The translations under genes and the position numbers were made by a program. This document shows, one piece after another, positions 34,071 through 42,242 of a stretch of 64,000 nucleotides of DNA. The stretch's first letter is position 1; the number at the start of each line of letters is the position of its first letter. This DNA comes from Pseudomonadaceae bacterium (GTDB lineage: Bacteria > Pseudomonadota > Gammaproteobacteria > Pseudomonadales > Azotimanducaceae): assembly GCA_024743175.1 (NCBI GenBank), contig JANSXA010000015.1, forward strand, positions 41,423-105,422, read 5' to 3'. The notes beneath the pieces were generated by a model that did not search any database, was not told the DNA's origin, and worked only from the letters and a program-made list of their open reading frames with translations.

Positions 34071-35294
34071 ATGAACAGACGTCGCTTCCTGCAAAAATCC
34101 GCCGCCTTAGGCGCAATGGGCTATCTTCCCCACAGCGCAGTCTTCGCCGCCGAGCAGAACAGTATCGATGGGTTTATCGAAGCGAAAATGGCCCGCGACC
34201 ACATTCCAGGGGTCGCAGCCTGCGTATTCGATAGACAGCATATCCTCTGGTCAAATGCCTACGGCCTTGCCAACATCGAGCAGAACATCGCGATGGACAT
34301 AGACAAGCTACAGAACATCGCCTCTATTTCGAAAACTTTCACGACAACCGCCATCATGCAGCTGGTCGAAGAAGGACTGTTGGATTTAGATGAAGGCCTG
34401 AATGAGATTCTGCCTTTTGCGGTGCGCAATCCTAAGCGGCCAACGGATGGGATAACTGTGCGGCAGTTGTTGACCCATAGATCGTTTGTTCGGGATGGAC
34501 TGGCCTATTCCAGACATTATGCCTGTGGCGACCCGCGATTCTCGCTTGCAGTATGGCTGAAGGAATATCTCGTTCCCGGTGGCGCGTTCTATAACGCCGA
34601 ACAGAACTTCCATGACTGGGCGCCTGACTCTCGTTTCGAATACACCAATGTCTCCTTTGGTATTCTGGGTTACATCGTCGAATTGAAATCCGGCATACCC
34701 TTCCCGGAATATTGCCGACGCAACATCTTCGCTCGACTCGGCATGACACAAACCTCATGGCTCATAGCGGACATAGATACTGACAATCATGTTGTACCTT
34801 ATACCTGGGTTGAAAATGGCACCGCGCGGGGACCAACCTGGGGCGGCATGCCCCTCGGTGTCATTCGCGAAGCAGGGCCCACCGGGGACACTACCTTAGC
34901 CGACGGCTTTCAGGCCAATTGCGTCTACAACCATCCCAACTATCCTGACGGCTTCCTGCGCACCAGCATCAACCAGCTCAGTGTTTATGGCCGCGCCTAC
35001 TTAAATGACGGCGAGTTTGCAGGAAAGAAGATCCTCAGACCAAGCTCCATAACCGCCATGCTGACCAATCAGAACATACCCGGCAATCGAACCCAGGGAC
35101 TGACCTGGTATGCCGACGCCGACATGGGTGGAGAACCGCAATGGGGCCATGGCGGCAGCGACCCGGGGTCTAACACCGACATGCGTTTACTCATGAAACA
35201 GGGTGTGGGTGCTATCGTCTTTGCGAATACCAATGGCAGTACGCCGACCGAGATCAGCGCAGAATTGTTACGGATGGCGATTGATTTAGTCTAA
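34071..35294 (+). CDS. Serine hydrolase of the class C beta-lactamase/esterase family
   Basis: The 407-residue protein has a Tat-like signal (NRRRFLQKSAALGAMGYLPHSAVFAA), the SxxK motif SISK (Ser85, Lys88), the YxN triad member in EYTNVSFGILGYIVE and WGHGGSDPGSNTD as the third box replacing KTG. Family VIII esterases, D-amino acid peptidases and class C beta-lactamases share this fold, so drug resistance is not implied. It lies 30 bp after the GNAT gene and may be a loosely coupled member of that operon. The 3' end overlaps the convergent CvfB gene by 9 nt. Confidence 0.88.
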   Translation: MNRRRFLQKSAALGAMGYLPHSAVFAAEQNSIDGFIEAKMARDHIPGVAACVFDRQHILWSNAYGLANIEQNIAMDIDKLQNIASISKTFTTTAIMQLVEEGLLDLDEGLNEILPFAVRNPKRPTDGITVRQLLTHRSFVRDGLAYSRHYACGDPRFSLAVWLKEYLVPGGAFYNAEQNFHDWAPDSRFEYTNVSFGILGYIVELKSGIPFPEYCRRNIFARLGMTQTSWLIADIDTDNHVVPYTWVENGTARGPTWGGMPLGVIREAGPTGDTTLADGFQANCVYNHPNYPDGFLRTSINQLSVYGRAYLNDGEFAGKKILRPSSITAMLTNQNIPGNRTQGLTWYADADMGGEPQWGHGGSDPGSNTDMRLLMKQGVGAIVFANTNGSTPTEISAELLRMAIDLV

Positions 35295-36125
35295 GGCCGT
35301 AAGCCGAATACCGTCTGATTCAATAGTAATCAGGCGCTGCCTGAACAGTCCGCCGATGGTTTTCTTGAAGGTCTTTTTACTCATACCAAAAAGCTCCTGC
35401 AGAACTGCAGGATCAGATTTATCGTGGACGGCAGCAAAGCCATCGTGCGCCTTAAGATAATTGAGCACAGTCATGCTGTATTGGTCTCGCGTTTCCTGTT
35501 CCTGCTTTAATGCCAGGTCAATCTTGCCGTCCGCTCTCACAAATTTAATAAAGCCACGCTTGGATTGGCCAAAACTGAGCCGTTCATTGACTTCATCTTT
35601 GTACAACAGGCCCCAATGGCTGTGATTGATAATGGCTTTGAACCCCAGATCAGTACTGTTTGCGATGATGAGGTCAACCGGCTGGCCTGGGGTGAAGTCG
35701 TGAGAAGCTTCATCATCGAGGAACTTGTCGATTTTGGATGAAGCGGTAATTCTGCCATCCGCACCGTTCAAGTAGACGTACACGAGATAGGAATGGCCCA
35801 CCTCCATGGGCCTGTGTTGTTCACCAAACGGCGTCAGTAAGTCTTTATCCAAACCCCAGTCCATGAAAGTGCCGAAGTCTGTGTTCGCAACGGCTTTCAG
35901 GTAGGCGAACTCCCCAACCTGTACCTTGGGAATCTGCGTCGTGACGATAAGACGAGATTCAGAATCCTGGTAAACAAAGACAGATACATCACTGTCTACC
36001 TCGAGGTCAGGCAGGCAGAATTTTCTCGGCAGCAGGATTTCTCCCAGATTCTCTCCATCCACATAAGCGCCCTGCTCCGTCATTTTCAACACGCGCAAAG
36101 TGTAGGTTTGCCCTAGCGTCAACAT
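35286..36125 (-). CDS. S1-like RNA-binding protein of the CvfB family
   Basis: The 279-residue protein has repeated S1-like OB domains: LGQTYTLRVLKMTEQGAYVDGENLGEILLPRKF, VGEFAYLKAVANTDFGTFMDWGLDKDLLTPFGEQ and FTPGQPVDLIIANSTDLGFKAIINHSHWGLLYKDEV. A C-terminal winged helix follows (LNYLKAHDGFAAVHDKSDPAVLQELFGMSKKTFKKTIGGLFRQ). This is the CvfB/YitL arrangement, an RNA-binding regulator of virulence factors in staphylococci and of unknown role here. AGGAAACAGCC precedes ATG 36125. Confidence 0.92.
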   Translation of the reverse strand: MLTLGQTYTLRVLKMTEQGAYVDGENLGEILLPRKFCLPDLEVDSDVSVFVYQDSESRLIVTTQIPKVQVGEFAYLKAVANTDFGTFMDWGLDKDLLTPFGEQHRPMEVGHSYLVYVYLNGADGRITASSKIDKFLDDEASHDFTPGQPVDLIIANSTDLGFKAIINHSHWGLLYKDEVNERLSFGQSKRGFIKFVRADGKIDLALKQEQETRDQYSMTVLNYLKAHDGFAAVHDKSDPAVLQELFGMSKKTFKKTIGGLFRQRLITIESDGIRLTALD

Positions 36126-36183
36126 GGCTGTTTCCTGATAATGATGCTGCCAAGGTAACCGGTCCTCTGGCAGCTTGTCGAGA

Positions 36184-36375
36184 TTAAAGGAGGCTCGTTT
36201 TACCCGTCAACTGGCCAACCGTGTGCAGCCCACCGCTCAGCTTAAACGTCATGTCAGCTTGCACAGCACCAACAATTGCATCGCTGTCATAGAGTTGCAT
36301 CGCATGCTCAGCGACTTCTAGAGAGGCATCACTGCCGAACTTCTCATCCCAGCAGCTGATCGTAGGCCAATGGTA
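36184..36375 (-). other. Out-of-frame coding-like tail behind the acyl-CoA dehydrogenase
   Basis: Just past the TGA of the dehydrogenase (36344), the minus strand in the next frame reads WDEKFGSDASLEVAEHAM, then QLYDSDAIVGAVQADMTFKL, SGGLHTVGQLTGKTSLL, stop at 36184. This is protein-like and has no start of its own with a ribosome site. It would join naturally to the dehydrogenase end (AYDQL) if one extra base were removed near 36358. Either a real or sequencing frameshift shortened the gene, or this is a small separate ORF (from ATG CAA CTC TAT). The coordinates cover the zone where the frames switch. Confidence 0.35.
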
Positions 36376-37468
36376 ACGGTGGGCGCAGAAAGCCCAATGC
36401 CTTAACATCCTGGGTCCACTGTGCAAGCGGCATGGCTTTCGAGAAACTGGCACCACCGACCACTTTACTCATTCTGGACAGCGCCCGCTCTATGAGTTCT
36501 GCACAGGTGACCTTGCAGCGCACAGCTGTCAGAGCTGCATCAGGCTCGCAGGCTTCGATAGCCCGCAGCGCCCCTTCATAAGCCTGTTCAGCCAGCCAGA
36601 GCTCATTCTGACATTTCACCCATTCACTTTGCTCAAAACCCCGCATCGTGGCTGTTTTACCGCTCAGTTTCGATTGCGCAAAAGCCAATGCATTATCAGC
36701 AACACCCAGAACAACACCCGTGAACAACATGTTACTGATCTGACCCGTTACCGGCGCAACCTTTGTAAGAACTTCTGTTGATGCCGCCTTGGTCACGGGA
36801 AAATCGGTAAACCGAAACGCATGTGATTGCGTCGACGACATACCCATACCATCCCATGGCACGGTCAGAAGACAACCGGTAGAACCGTCCCAGGGTTCAT
36901 CCTTATTCTCAAGGAAAAACAACTCAGGTAGTTCAGAACCTGCCACCCGCGCCGTGGTAATCATGTAGTCGGCGTGACCGCTGCCAGAACCGAAATGTTT
37001 ATCTCCGGACAGCAGGTATTGGTCTGCATGCGGCTTCGCCACACTTTTTGTCCTGAGGATATCGCCACCGGAACCCGGCTCAGACGTTACCGTACCCCAC
37101 CAGGCAGTGCGAGCCGACTCTATCACCCATTGCCGCTGTTGGGCCCAGGCGGCCGGTGCATCGTCAACCTCAGGTACACCCAGGAAAAATGCCGTCACCG
37201 CAGGGTGCATGGACGCTACCAGTGCAACACTCGGGTCGCCGTGTGCAATGGTTCTTACCATCTCGGCGTAGGGTCGCGCCGATTTGTCCGGACCCTGCCA
37301 CAGGCCGCCCTGCTCCGCAGGGACTCCTGTCAGCAGGAAGCCCGCCTGTGATAGCCGTTTGAAATCGGCCGGATCAAGTTCACTACGTTTTTGTCGCGCA
37401 ATGACGTCTGTGCTGAAGTCCTGAGCGATAGAATGGAGTGCTGCTGTTATCTCTTGCGCGTCTGGCAA
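36344..37468 (-). CDS. Acyl-CoA dehydrogenase family protein
   Basis: The 374-residue protein has an ACAD-like N-terminal helical domain and the middle domain segment WWGTVTSEPGSGGDILRTKSVA, then KHFGSGSGHADYMITTARV and a C-terminal helical bundle (GVVLGVADNALAFAQSKL, CKVTCAELIERALSRMSKVVGGASF). The usual catalytic Glu region is not obvious, which resembles the DszC/flavin monooxygenase-like branch that uses the same fold. It is the third gene in a leftward run behind the redoxin gene. A possible frameshift tail follows its stop. Confidence 0.85.
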   Translation of the reverse strand: MPDAQEITAALHSIAQDFSTDVIARQKRSELDPADFKRLSQAGFLLTGVPAEQGGLWQGPDKSARPYAEMVRTIAHGDPSVALVASMHPAVTAFFLGVPEVDDAPAAWAQQRQWVIESARTAWWGTVTSEPGSGGDILRTKSVAKPHADQYLLSGDKHFGSGSGHADYMITTARVAGSELPELFFLENKDEPWDGSTGCLLTVPWDGMGMSSTQSHAFRFTDFPVTKAASTEVLTKVAPVTGQISNMLFTGVVLGVADNALAFAQSKLSGKTATMRGFEQSEWVKCQNELWLAEQAYEGALRAIEACEPDAALTAVRCKVTCAELIERALSRMSKVVGGASFSKAMPLAQWTQDVKALGFLRPPLPLAYDQLLG

Positions 37469-37525
37469 TTAACCAACCCTTAATATGAAAAAGTCCGACC
37501 AGGACTGTGCCTCACGATGCAGCGC

Positions 37526-38665
37526 TCAACCCTCCAGGTCCAACGGCCGAGACATCTCCTTGCCTCGACTGGCAAACTCACCGACCAGCTTAAAAAATGA
37601 TTCACCGCCAGAACCCTCTGGGGTCAGCGTCATGTCCTGGCGAATAAAATTCACACTATCGGGGTTTAATGACTGCGCCAGTTTCCAGTACTGCTCAGCC
37701 TTACCTTCCTGGCCGTGCGCTCTGAACAGATTCGCCAGTCGAAACGCTGCATCTGCACGTAATTGCTCATCCGTAAACTGGCGGATGTTACCCGTCACCT
37801 TATCGGTAGATTGTACGTACTGACTGTTTGCACCATTCTTAACCCAGTCTTTAAGTGCGGGCGCATAAATGTCGTTGCCAAAAACAAAGGCGGCTTCACC
37901 TTCACCGAACTGATGAGTGGTGGCATAGGTGCTTTCGTCAATTCGAACAATTCGGCCTTCTTCGTCAATCCAGGCCGCAGACGGCACATTCACAAAGTTG
38001 AAGGCACTACTGATCACGTGATTTTCATCAACCACCTGAATGTAGGTCGGGTTGGTTGCGTCAAAGATGGGGCCTGCCACCGCCTCGCCGCCGGTATCCT
38101 GAGCAGCAGAAATCAGGACAAAATCAGGATCATTCAGTTCTTCGTATATATGTTGCCACACGGGCACATCAAGTTGGCATCCTCACCAGGATGACCAGGT
38201 GACAATCAGCGCCTTCTTACCTTTAAGATCTGCCAGACAAACCACATTGCCATTGCGATCGGTGACTTCAAAATCGGGAGCCAGACCATCCGCCAGCAAA
38301 TTGCTACGCTTGGCGGGAATTTCCGCAAAGCTCCACACACGACTGTCGACATCGGCCACGTAAGGCTGTTCCAACAGATCCGCAAACGCAGTCAAGTTGA
38401 ACCACTCCTGACCATCCTGCTGGACCAGCAACTGGTCGTTCAGCGGGATGCACATGGCTTCAAAACAAGCGCCTTCAGGCTTCAGCTCAAACCCGTTGAC
38501 TTGCTGGAGGTCGCTTGGACGAATCAACAAGCCGTCACCCGTGCCGGTTTCGGTAAGGCAGATAGTTTTGCCCTGGTAGAGGACCGTGGTATGACCCGAG
38601 CCATGAATCGGTCGCTCTTCGAATGGATGCCGTAAATCGGGATAAGCCGCAAACGCGTCTGCCAT
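37526..38665 (-). CDS. Redoxin (TlpA/AhpC-TSA-like) selenoprotein candidate with in-frame TGA
   Basis: Two frames of 160 and 219 codons are one reading frame separated by a single TGA (38183-38185). Before it comes LADGLAPDFEVTDRNG, CLADLKGKKALIVTWSSW; after it GCQLDVPVWQHIYEELNDPD, and a thioredoxin-fold remainder with VNVPSAAWIDEEGRIV. Cys homologues, as I recall the family, read W-A-S-W-C-G-C, so TGA occupies the first active-site Cys (residue 161), with Cys163 after it. I therefore propose a 379-residue protein with a U-G-C redox centre. ATG 38665 has AGGAG 7 nt upstream. The C-terminal third (TDEQLRADAAFRLANLFRAH, EQYWKLAQSLNPDS) looks TPR-like. It lies 28 bp behind an ABC exporter. Nonsense mutation is the alternative. 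Confidence 0.8.
38150..38169 (-). promoter_or_regulatory. Bacterial SECIS-like hairpin downstream of the TGA
   Basis: On the coding (minus) strand, 13 nt after the TGA, arms ATGTGCC (38163-38169) and GGCAACAT (38150-38157) pair over seven base pairs with one bulged A and enclose a 5-nt loop CGTGT. Known bacterial SECIS elements lie right after UGA with the apical loop about 16-37 nt away and a G among the first two loop bases; both hold here. A competing pairing TGCCA/TGGCA also exists. Function is inferred. Confidence 0.5.
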
Positions 38666-38693
38666 GACACTACTCCTGTTGTAGAGCCGAATA

Positions 38694-40604
38694 CTATCGT
38701 TCGATCTGTAACGTGTGCAACTCGTCGGAGCCCAACATGCCCTGGATCTTTTCTATTTCGTCAGCGACTTCCTTTTGTCTGCGCCACATGTCCGCATAGA
38801 TACCACCTGACGCAACCAACTCGGCATGCGTACCTCGTTCACGAACCTTGCCATCGGCCATGACCAGAATCTCATCAGCGTTTACCACCGTTGAAAGCCG
38901 ATGAGCAATCACCAGCGTGGTCCTGTTTCTGGACACTTCCAATAGCGCCGCCTGGATCTCCCGCTCTGTTTTAACATCGAGCGCAGAAGTGGCCTCGTCG
39001 AGCACCAAAATGGGTGGGTCCTTGAGAATTGTCCTAGCAATGGCCACGCGTTGCTTCTCGCCACCGGACAACTTCAAACCGCGCTCGCCGACTCGAGTAT
39101 CGAAACCTTGGGGCAATGAGGAGATGAACTCGTAAATACTGGCGGTACGCGCGGCTGCCTCGACCTGCTCATCAGTTGCATCCGGATTGCCGTACCGGAT
39201 GTTGTAGCGGATCGTATCGTTAAACAGCACGGTGTCCTGCGGCACAATACCAACGTTGTCGCGCAAGCTTTTCTGCGTGACGCTTGAAACATCCTGTCCG
39301 TCGATACTGATCGTGCCACTTTGAAGATCGTAGAATCGATATAACAAGCGTGCCAATGTGGATTTACCCGCACCGCTCGCACCGACGACCGCGGTGGTAC
39401 TCCCGGCGGGAATATCAAAGCTGACGTTGTCTACAACCATCCTTTCCGGATCGTAGCAGAAACTGACCGAGTCAAAACGTACGTTTGCCGGCCCTACTTT
39501 TAGTGGGGAGGCACCTTCACGGTCCTCGATTTCAGGTGTCAGATCGTGCAACTGGAACACATATTCCAAATCCACCAGCGCCTGGCGAATCATGCGGTAG
39601 GAAGACCCCAGGAACCCCAGTGGTATGAAGAGCTGCAGCATGAACGTGTTGAGCATCACAACTTCACCCGTAGTGAGGGAACCCGCTGCGTAGTCGTTGA
39701 TCGCAAGAACCAGAATCGCCAGCTGACAGATAACGCGCACAACGAGCTGTCCGCCGTTCAATATGCCCAGCGTGTTCTGACTTGTTACCGCCGCCCCCAT
39801 GTATTGAAGCAGTGCGTCGTTGTAACGGTCAGCCTCGTATTGCTCATTTCCGAAATACTTAACCGTTTCAAAATTCAGCAAGCTATCGACACCGATGGTG
39901 TTAGCACGGCTCTCCTGCTTAACCATCTCGCGGCGAAATTTGGTGCGCCACTCGGTGAACAACAATGTGAACCCGATATAGGCGACAACAGCAGACAAAA
40001 TAACCAGCACATACTTCGGGTGATAGCTGACACCCAGGTAAGTGCAGACGATTGCGATCTCGAACAATGTGGGTGCAATGTTGAAGGCGAACAGCCCGGT
40101 AGTCTGCTGCAAGGCGCGCTGACCACGCTCGATTGCCCGAGAGAGACCACCTGTATGTCGATCCAGATGGAAGCGCATACCCAGCTCATGCAGGTGCCGG
40201 AACGTTTTGAGACCGAACACGCGCTGGGCATATTCCGAAACCGGCGTAAAAACCGCGGCTCGCAGCTCTGTCAGCATGCCCGGTAACAGCACCATCAATG
40301 CGTAGATACCCGCAAGAATCAGGAGTCCAACAATGGCGTCCTGGTGGCCAACCACCGGCGCATTCCTGACCAGACTCTCCAGCCCGTCGATCAGGTCTTT
40401 TAAGACGATGGGGCCATAGACGCTTGCGCCGCGACCGAGCATTAAGCAGCCAATAGCCACGACAACCCGCAAACGCATTCCCGCATGATCGGCCGGCCAA
40501 AGGAAAGGCAGGATGGATTTGACGGTCTGAATCGGCGTACGCTTCTCGACACCCTCAATGGTGAGGGGGGCTGAGAATGCCATTGTGTGTGGGTTGTCTT
40601 GCAT
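38694..40604 (-). CDS. ABC exporter, fused permease and ATPase (ABCB7/Atm1-like half transporter)
   Basis: The roughly 636-residue protein has an N-terminal six-helix export domain and a C-terminal ATPase with Walker A GASGAGKSTLARLLYRF, the Q-loop VGIVPQDTVLF, signature LSGGEKQRVAIARTIL, Walker B ILVLDEATSALD and switch His in IAHRLSTV. The helix motifs (RVFGLKTFRHLHELGMRFHLDRHTGGLSRAIERG, FETVKYFGNEQYE) are those of the Atm1/HMT1 group, which export glutathione-linked sulfur or metal complexes. ATG 40604 and GTG 40613 are both possible. The redoxin selenoprotein candidate starts 28 bp downstream, so a shared thiol or metal role is conceivable (inference). Confidence 0.93.
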   Translation of the reverse strand: MQDNPHTMAFSAPLTIEGVEKRTPIQTVKSILPFLWPADHAGMRLRVVVAIGCLMLGRGASVYGPIVLKDLIDGLESLVRNAPVVGHQDAIVGLLILAGIYALMVLLPGMLTELRAAVFTPVSEYAQRVFGLKTFRHLHELGMRFHLDRHTGGLSRAIERGQRALQQTTGLFAFNIAPTLFEIAIVCTYLGVSYHPKYVLVILSAVVAYIGFTLLFTEWRTKFRREMVKQESRANTIGVDSLLNFETVKYFGNEQYEADRYNDALLQYMGAAVTSQNTLGILNGGQLVVRVICQLAILVLAINDYAAGSLTTGEVVMLNTFMLQLFIPLGFLGSSYRMIRQALVDLEYVFQLHDLTPEIEDREGASPLKVGPANVRFDSVSFCYDPERMVVDNVSFDIPAGSTTAVVGASGAGKSTLARLLYRFYDLQSGTISIDGQDVSSVTQKSLRDNVGIVPQDTVLFNDTIRYNIRYGNPDATDEQVEAAARTASIYEFISSLPQGFDTRVGERGLKLSGGEKQRVAIARTILKDPPILVLDEATSALDVKTEREIQAALLEVSRNRTTLVIAHRLSTVVNADEILVMADGKVRERGTHAELVASGGIYADMWRRQKEVADEIEKIQGMLGSDELHTLQIER

Positions 40605-40840
40605 TGCGATCACATCATAGAAGGTGGCGATCTTACAGGAGTTCTCTGCGGACGACCGTCGAAACTACATCGCTCGCTTCCTCACTCACTGCGAAATCAG
40701 TTTGAGGCTCGCGTGGTGTGGCTTCTTGTTAGATCGATTACGGATCATCGTTGGCGGTTACCCTTCAGCATTTGGCCTGAACTGAGGCCCTTGATGTTGT
40801 ATGTTTAATCCTCCCACCAGGTAACTTAGAAGCTATCAAA

Positions 40841-41279
40841 ATGTCTCTATCGAACCCAAGCCGAGAATCCTTCACCGAAGTACCCGTGATTGATCTCAGC
40901 CCCTGGTATGCAGACGATCCGCATAGGCACCTGGCAATCGATAGACAAGACCCGCAGTCGACACTTTCGCGGCTGGGAGCAAGTCGGAACCGAGTTCACT
41001 AATGCTCGACGCGACTATCGAGAACAGATTGATATCTGGGACGAGCGCCCGGTACACGCGCCGGTCGCAGAACCGGCCTATCTCCGCATGATGGGCCCAA
41101 ATCAATGGCTCGACGAGAGGCACCTCCCCGGCCACCGAAACCTCATTGAGCAATGGATCGGCCAGTTGCATCGAGTAGGGCTGGACCTTCTCGAACTGCT
41201 CAGCGTGGCGCTTGGACTTCCGCAACAGCACCTCGTGATCGTGGCCAGGCATTATCCGAACCAACTCGATGGATGCTGA
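40841..41279 (+). pseudogene. Broken isopenicillin-N-synthase-like 2OG-Fe(II) oxygenase
   Basis: ATG 40841 starts a family-like N-terminus (SFTEVPVIDLSPWYADD), but this frame runs into unrelated sequence and stops at 41002. A second frame (up to 41279) carries the next family block: YREQIDIWDERPVHAPVAEP, YLRMMGPNQWLDERHLPGHRN, LDLLELLSVALGLPQQHLV, which matches the middle of IPNS-like oxygenases. The middle is frameshifted and shortened. The catalytic jelly-roll with the His-x-Asp...His iron site is missing. It is a decayed gene next to the HigBA module. Confidence 0.75.
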
Positions 41280-41440
41280 AAGCTCACAACGAGTGACGAC
41301 AATGACATCTTATACTGGAGTGTAAAACTACAGTTTTCAGATAGTCTGTTTGATGAAATTGTAGCAACAGAAATTTCAACATGGTGCTCGACGCTGGAAT
41401 GGACAATCCCTCCAATTTTGGAAGTACAACTCCAAGCCCC

Positions 41441-41474
41441 ATAACGTGTTGCGTTATATAACGTATAGCGTTAT
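41441..41474. promoter_or_regulatory. Tandem operator of the HigBA module
   Basis: Two identical-architecture 17-bp palindromes stand head to tail without spacer: ATAACG-N5-CGTTAT at 41441-41457 (N5 TGTTG) and again at 41458-41474 (N5 TATAG). They end 21 bp before the GTG of higB. The arrangement fits cooperative binding of HigA dimers and autorepression; promoter elements probably overlap them. The binding itself is inferred from position and symmetry. Confidence 0.7.
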
Positions 41475-41495
41475 AGTTCTTAGACTTATAGAATC

Positions 41496-41777
41496 GTGAT
41501 TCGATCATTCAGAGACAGGCGTACAGAGGCAATTTATCAAGGTCGCCGTGCGCGGGGTCTAACAGTAGACATCCAGCAGCGCGCCCGACGCAAACTCAGA
41601 ATGATCGACGCAGCTGCTGTCGTTGATGACTTGAGAATTCCACCGTCCAATCGCCTCGAAAAACTGAAGGGTGAACGTCGTGGGCAACACAGCATTCGAA
41701 TCAATGATCAGTGGCGAGTTTGTTTCGTTTGGAACGACAATTCTGCGAGTGACGTGGAAATTGTGGATTACCACTAA
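41496..41777 (+). CDS. higB: HigB-type toxin (RelE superfamily mRNA interferase)
   Basis: The 93-residue protein opens IRSFRDRRTEAIYQG and has the HigB core RRKLRMIDAAAVVDDLRIPPSNRLEKLKGERRGQHSIRINDQWRVCFVWNDNSASDVEIVDYH. The WRVCF strand and terminal DYH are the family signatures. HigB cuts translated mRNA on the ribosome and is held inactive by HigA. Toxin-first gene order is typical for HigBA. The start is GTG 41496 without a clear Shine-Dalgarno. The module lies among degraded genes, consistent with mobility. Confidence 0.93.
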   Translation: MIRSFRDRRTEAIYQGRRARGLTVDIQQRARRKLRMIDAAAVVDDLRIPPSNRLEKLKGERRGQHSIRINDQWRVCFVWNDNSASDVEIVDYH

Positions 41778-41785
41778 GGTTCATC

Positions 41786-42067
41786 ATGTTAAAGAACGTA
41801 CATCCTGGTGAAATTCTACTCGAGGAATTCCTCAAGGAATTTGGAATCAGCCAAAATCGGTTAGGTCGAGAGATAGGTATGTCGCCACGAGCGATAAACG
41901 AAATTGTGCATGGAAAACGTTCCATCACTGCCAACTCAGCTTTGCGCCTCGCCAAATATTTCGGCACTTCGCCAGAGTTTTGGCTGAATCTGCAAACAAG
42001 TTATGACCTCGAAGAGGCTGCTAAAGAAGTGGATCTCGGCAATGTCAGGGCATTCGACGCTGCCTGA
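41786..42067 (+). CDS. higA: HigA antitoxin (XRE-family helix-turn-helix)
   Basis: The 93-residue protein starts LKNVHPGEILLEEFLKEFGI and contains the helix-turn-helix SQNRLGREIGMSPRAINEIVHGKRSITANSALRLAKYFGTSPEFWLNLQ, the full HigA pattern, ending with EEAAKEVDLGNVRAFDAA. It begins 8 nt after the higB stop and should neutralise HigB and bind the operator palindromes upstream. Confidence 0.95.
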   Translation: MLKNVHPGEILLEEFLKEFGISQNRLGREIGMSPRAINEIVHGKRSITANSALRLAKYFGTSPEFWLNLQTSYDLEEAAKEVDLGNVRAFDAA

Positions 42068-42242
42068 TACCTGAGTAAGCGAAGCTTCCAGCAATGGATG
42101 GCAACCGTGCATAGTCGAGGGCTCTTGACCGCCAGCGACAGGACTCGTTTTAGAATTATCACTGGACCGTTACCTTGTGCCAACTTTGCAGTGCATAATC
42201 ATCCCCACCTATACATCTGAAGGCGCGGGAGGGAGCTGATCC

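Noticed and set aside
34071..35294. Beta-lactamase conferring resistance
   Set aside because: SISK, YTN and HGGS motifs are equally those of family VIII esterases and peptidases; resistance cannot be inferred.
37526..38185. Two independent redoxin genes, 37526-38167 and 38183-38665
   Set aside because: Same frame, one domain split inside the active site, no ribosome site before the second part, and the only interruption is a TGA at the Cys position.
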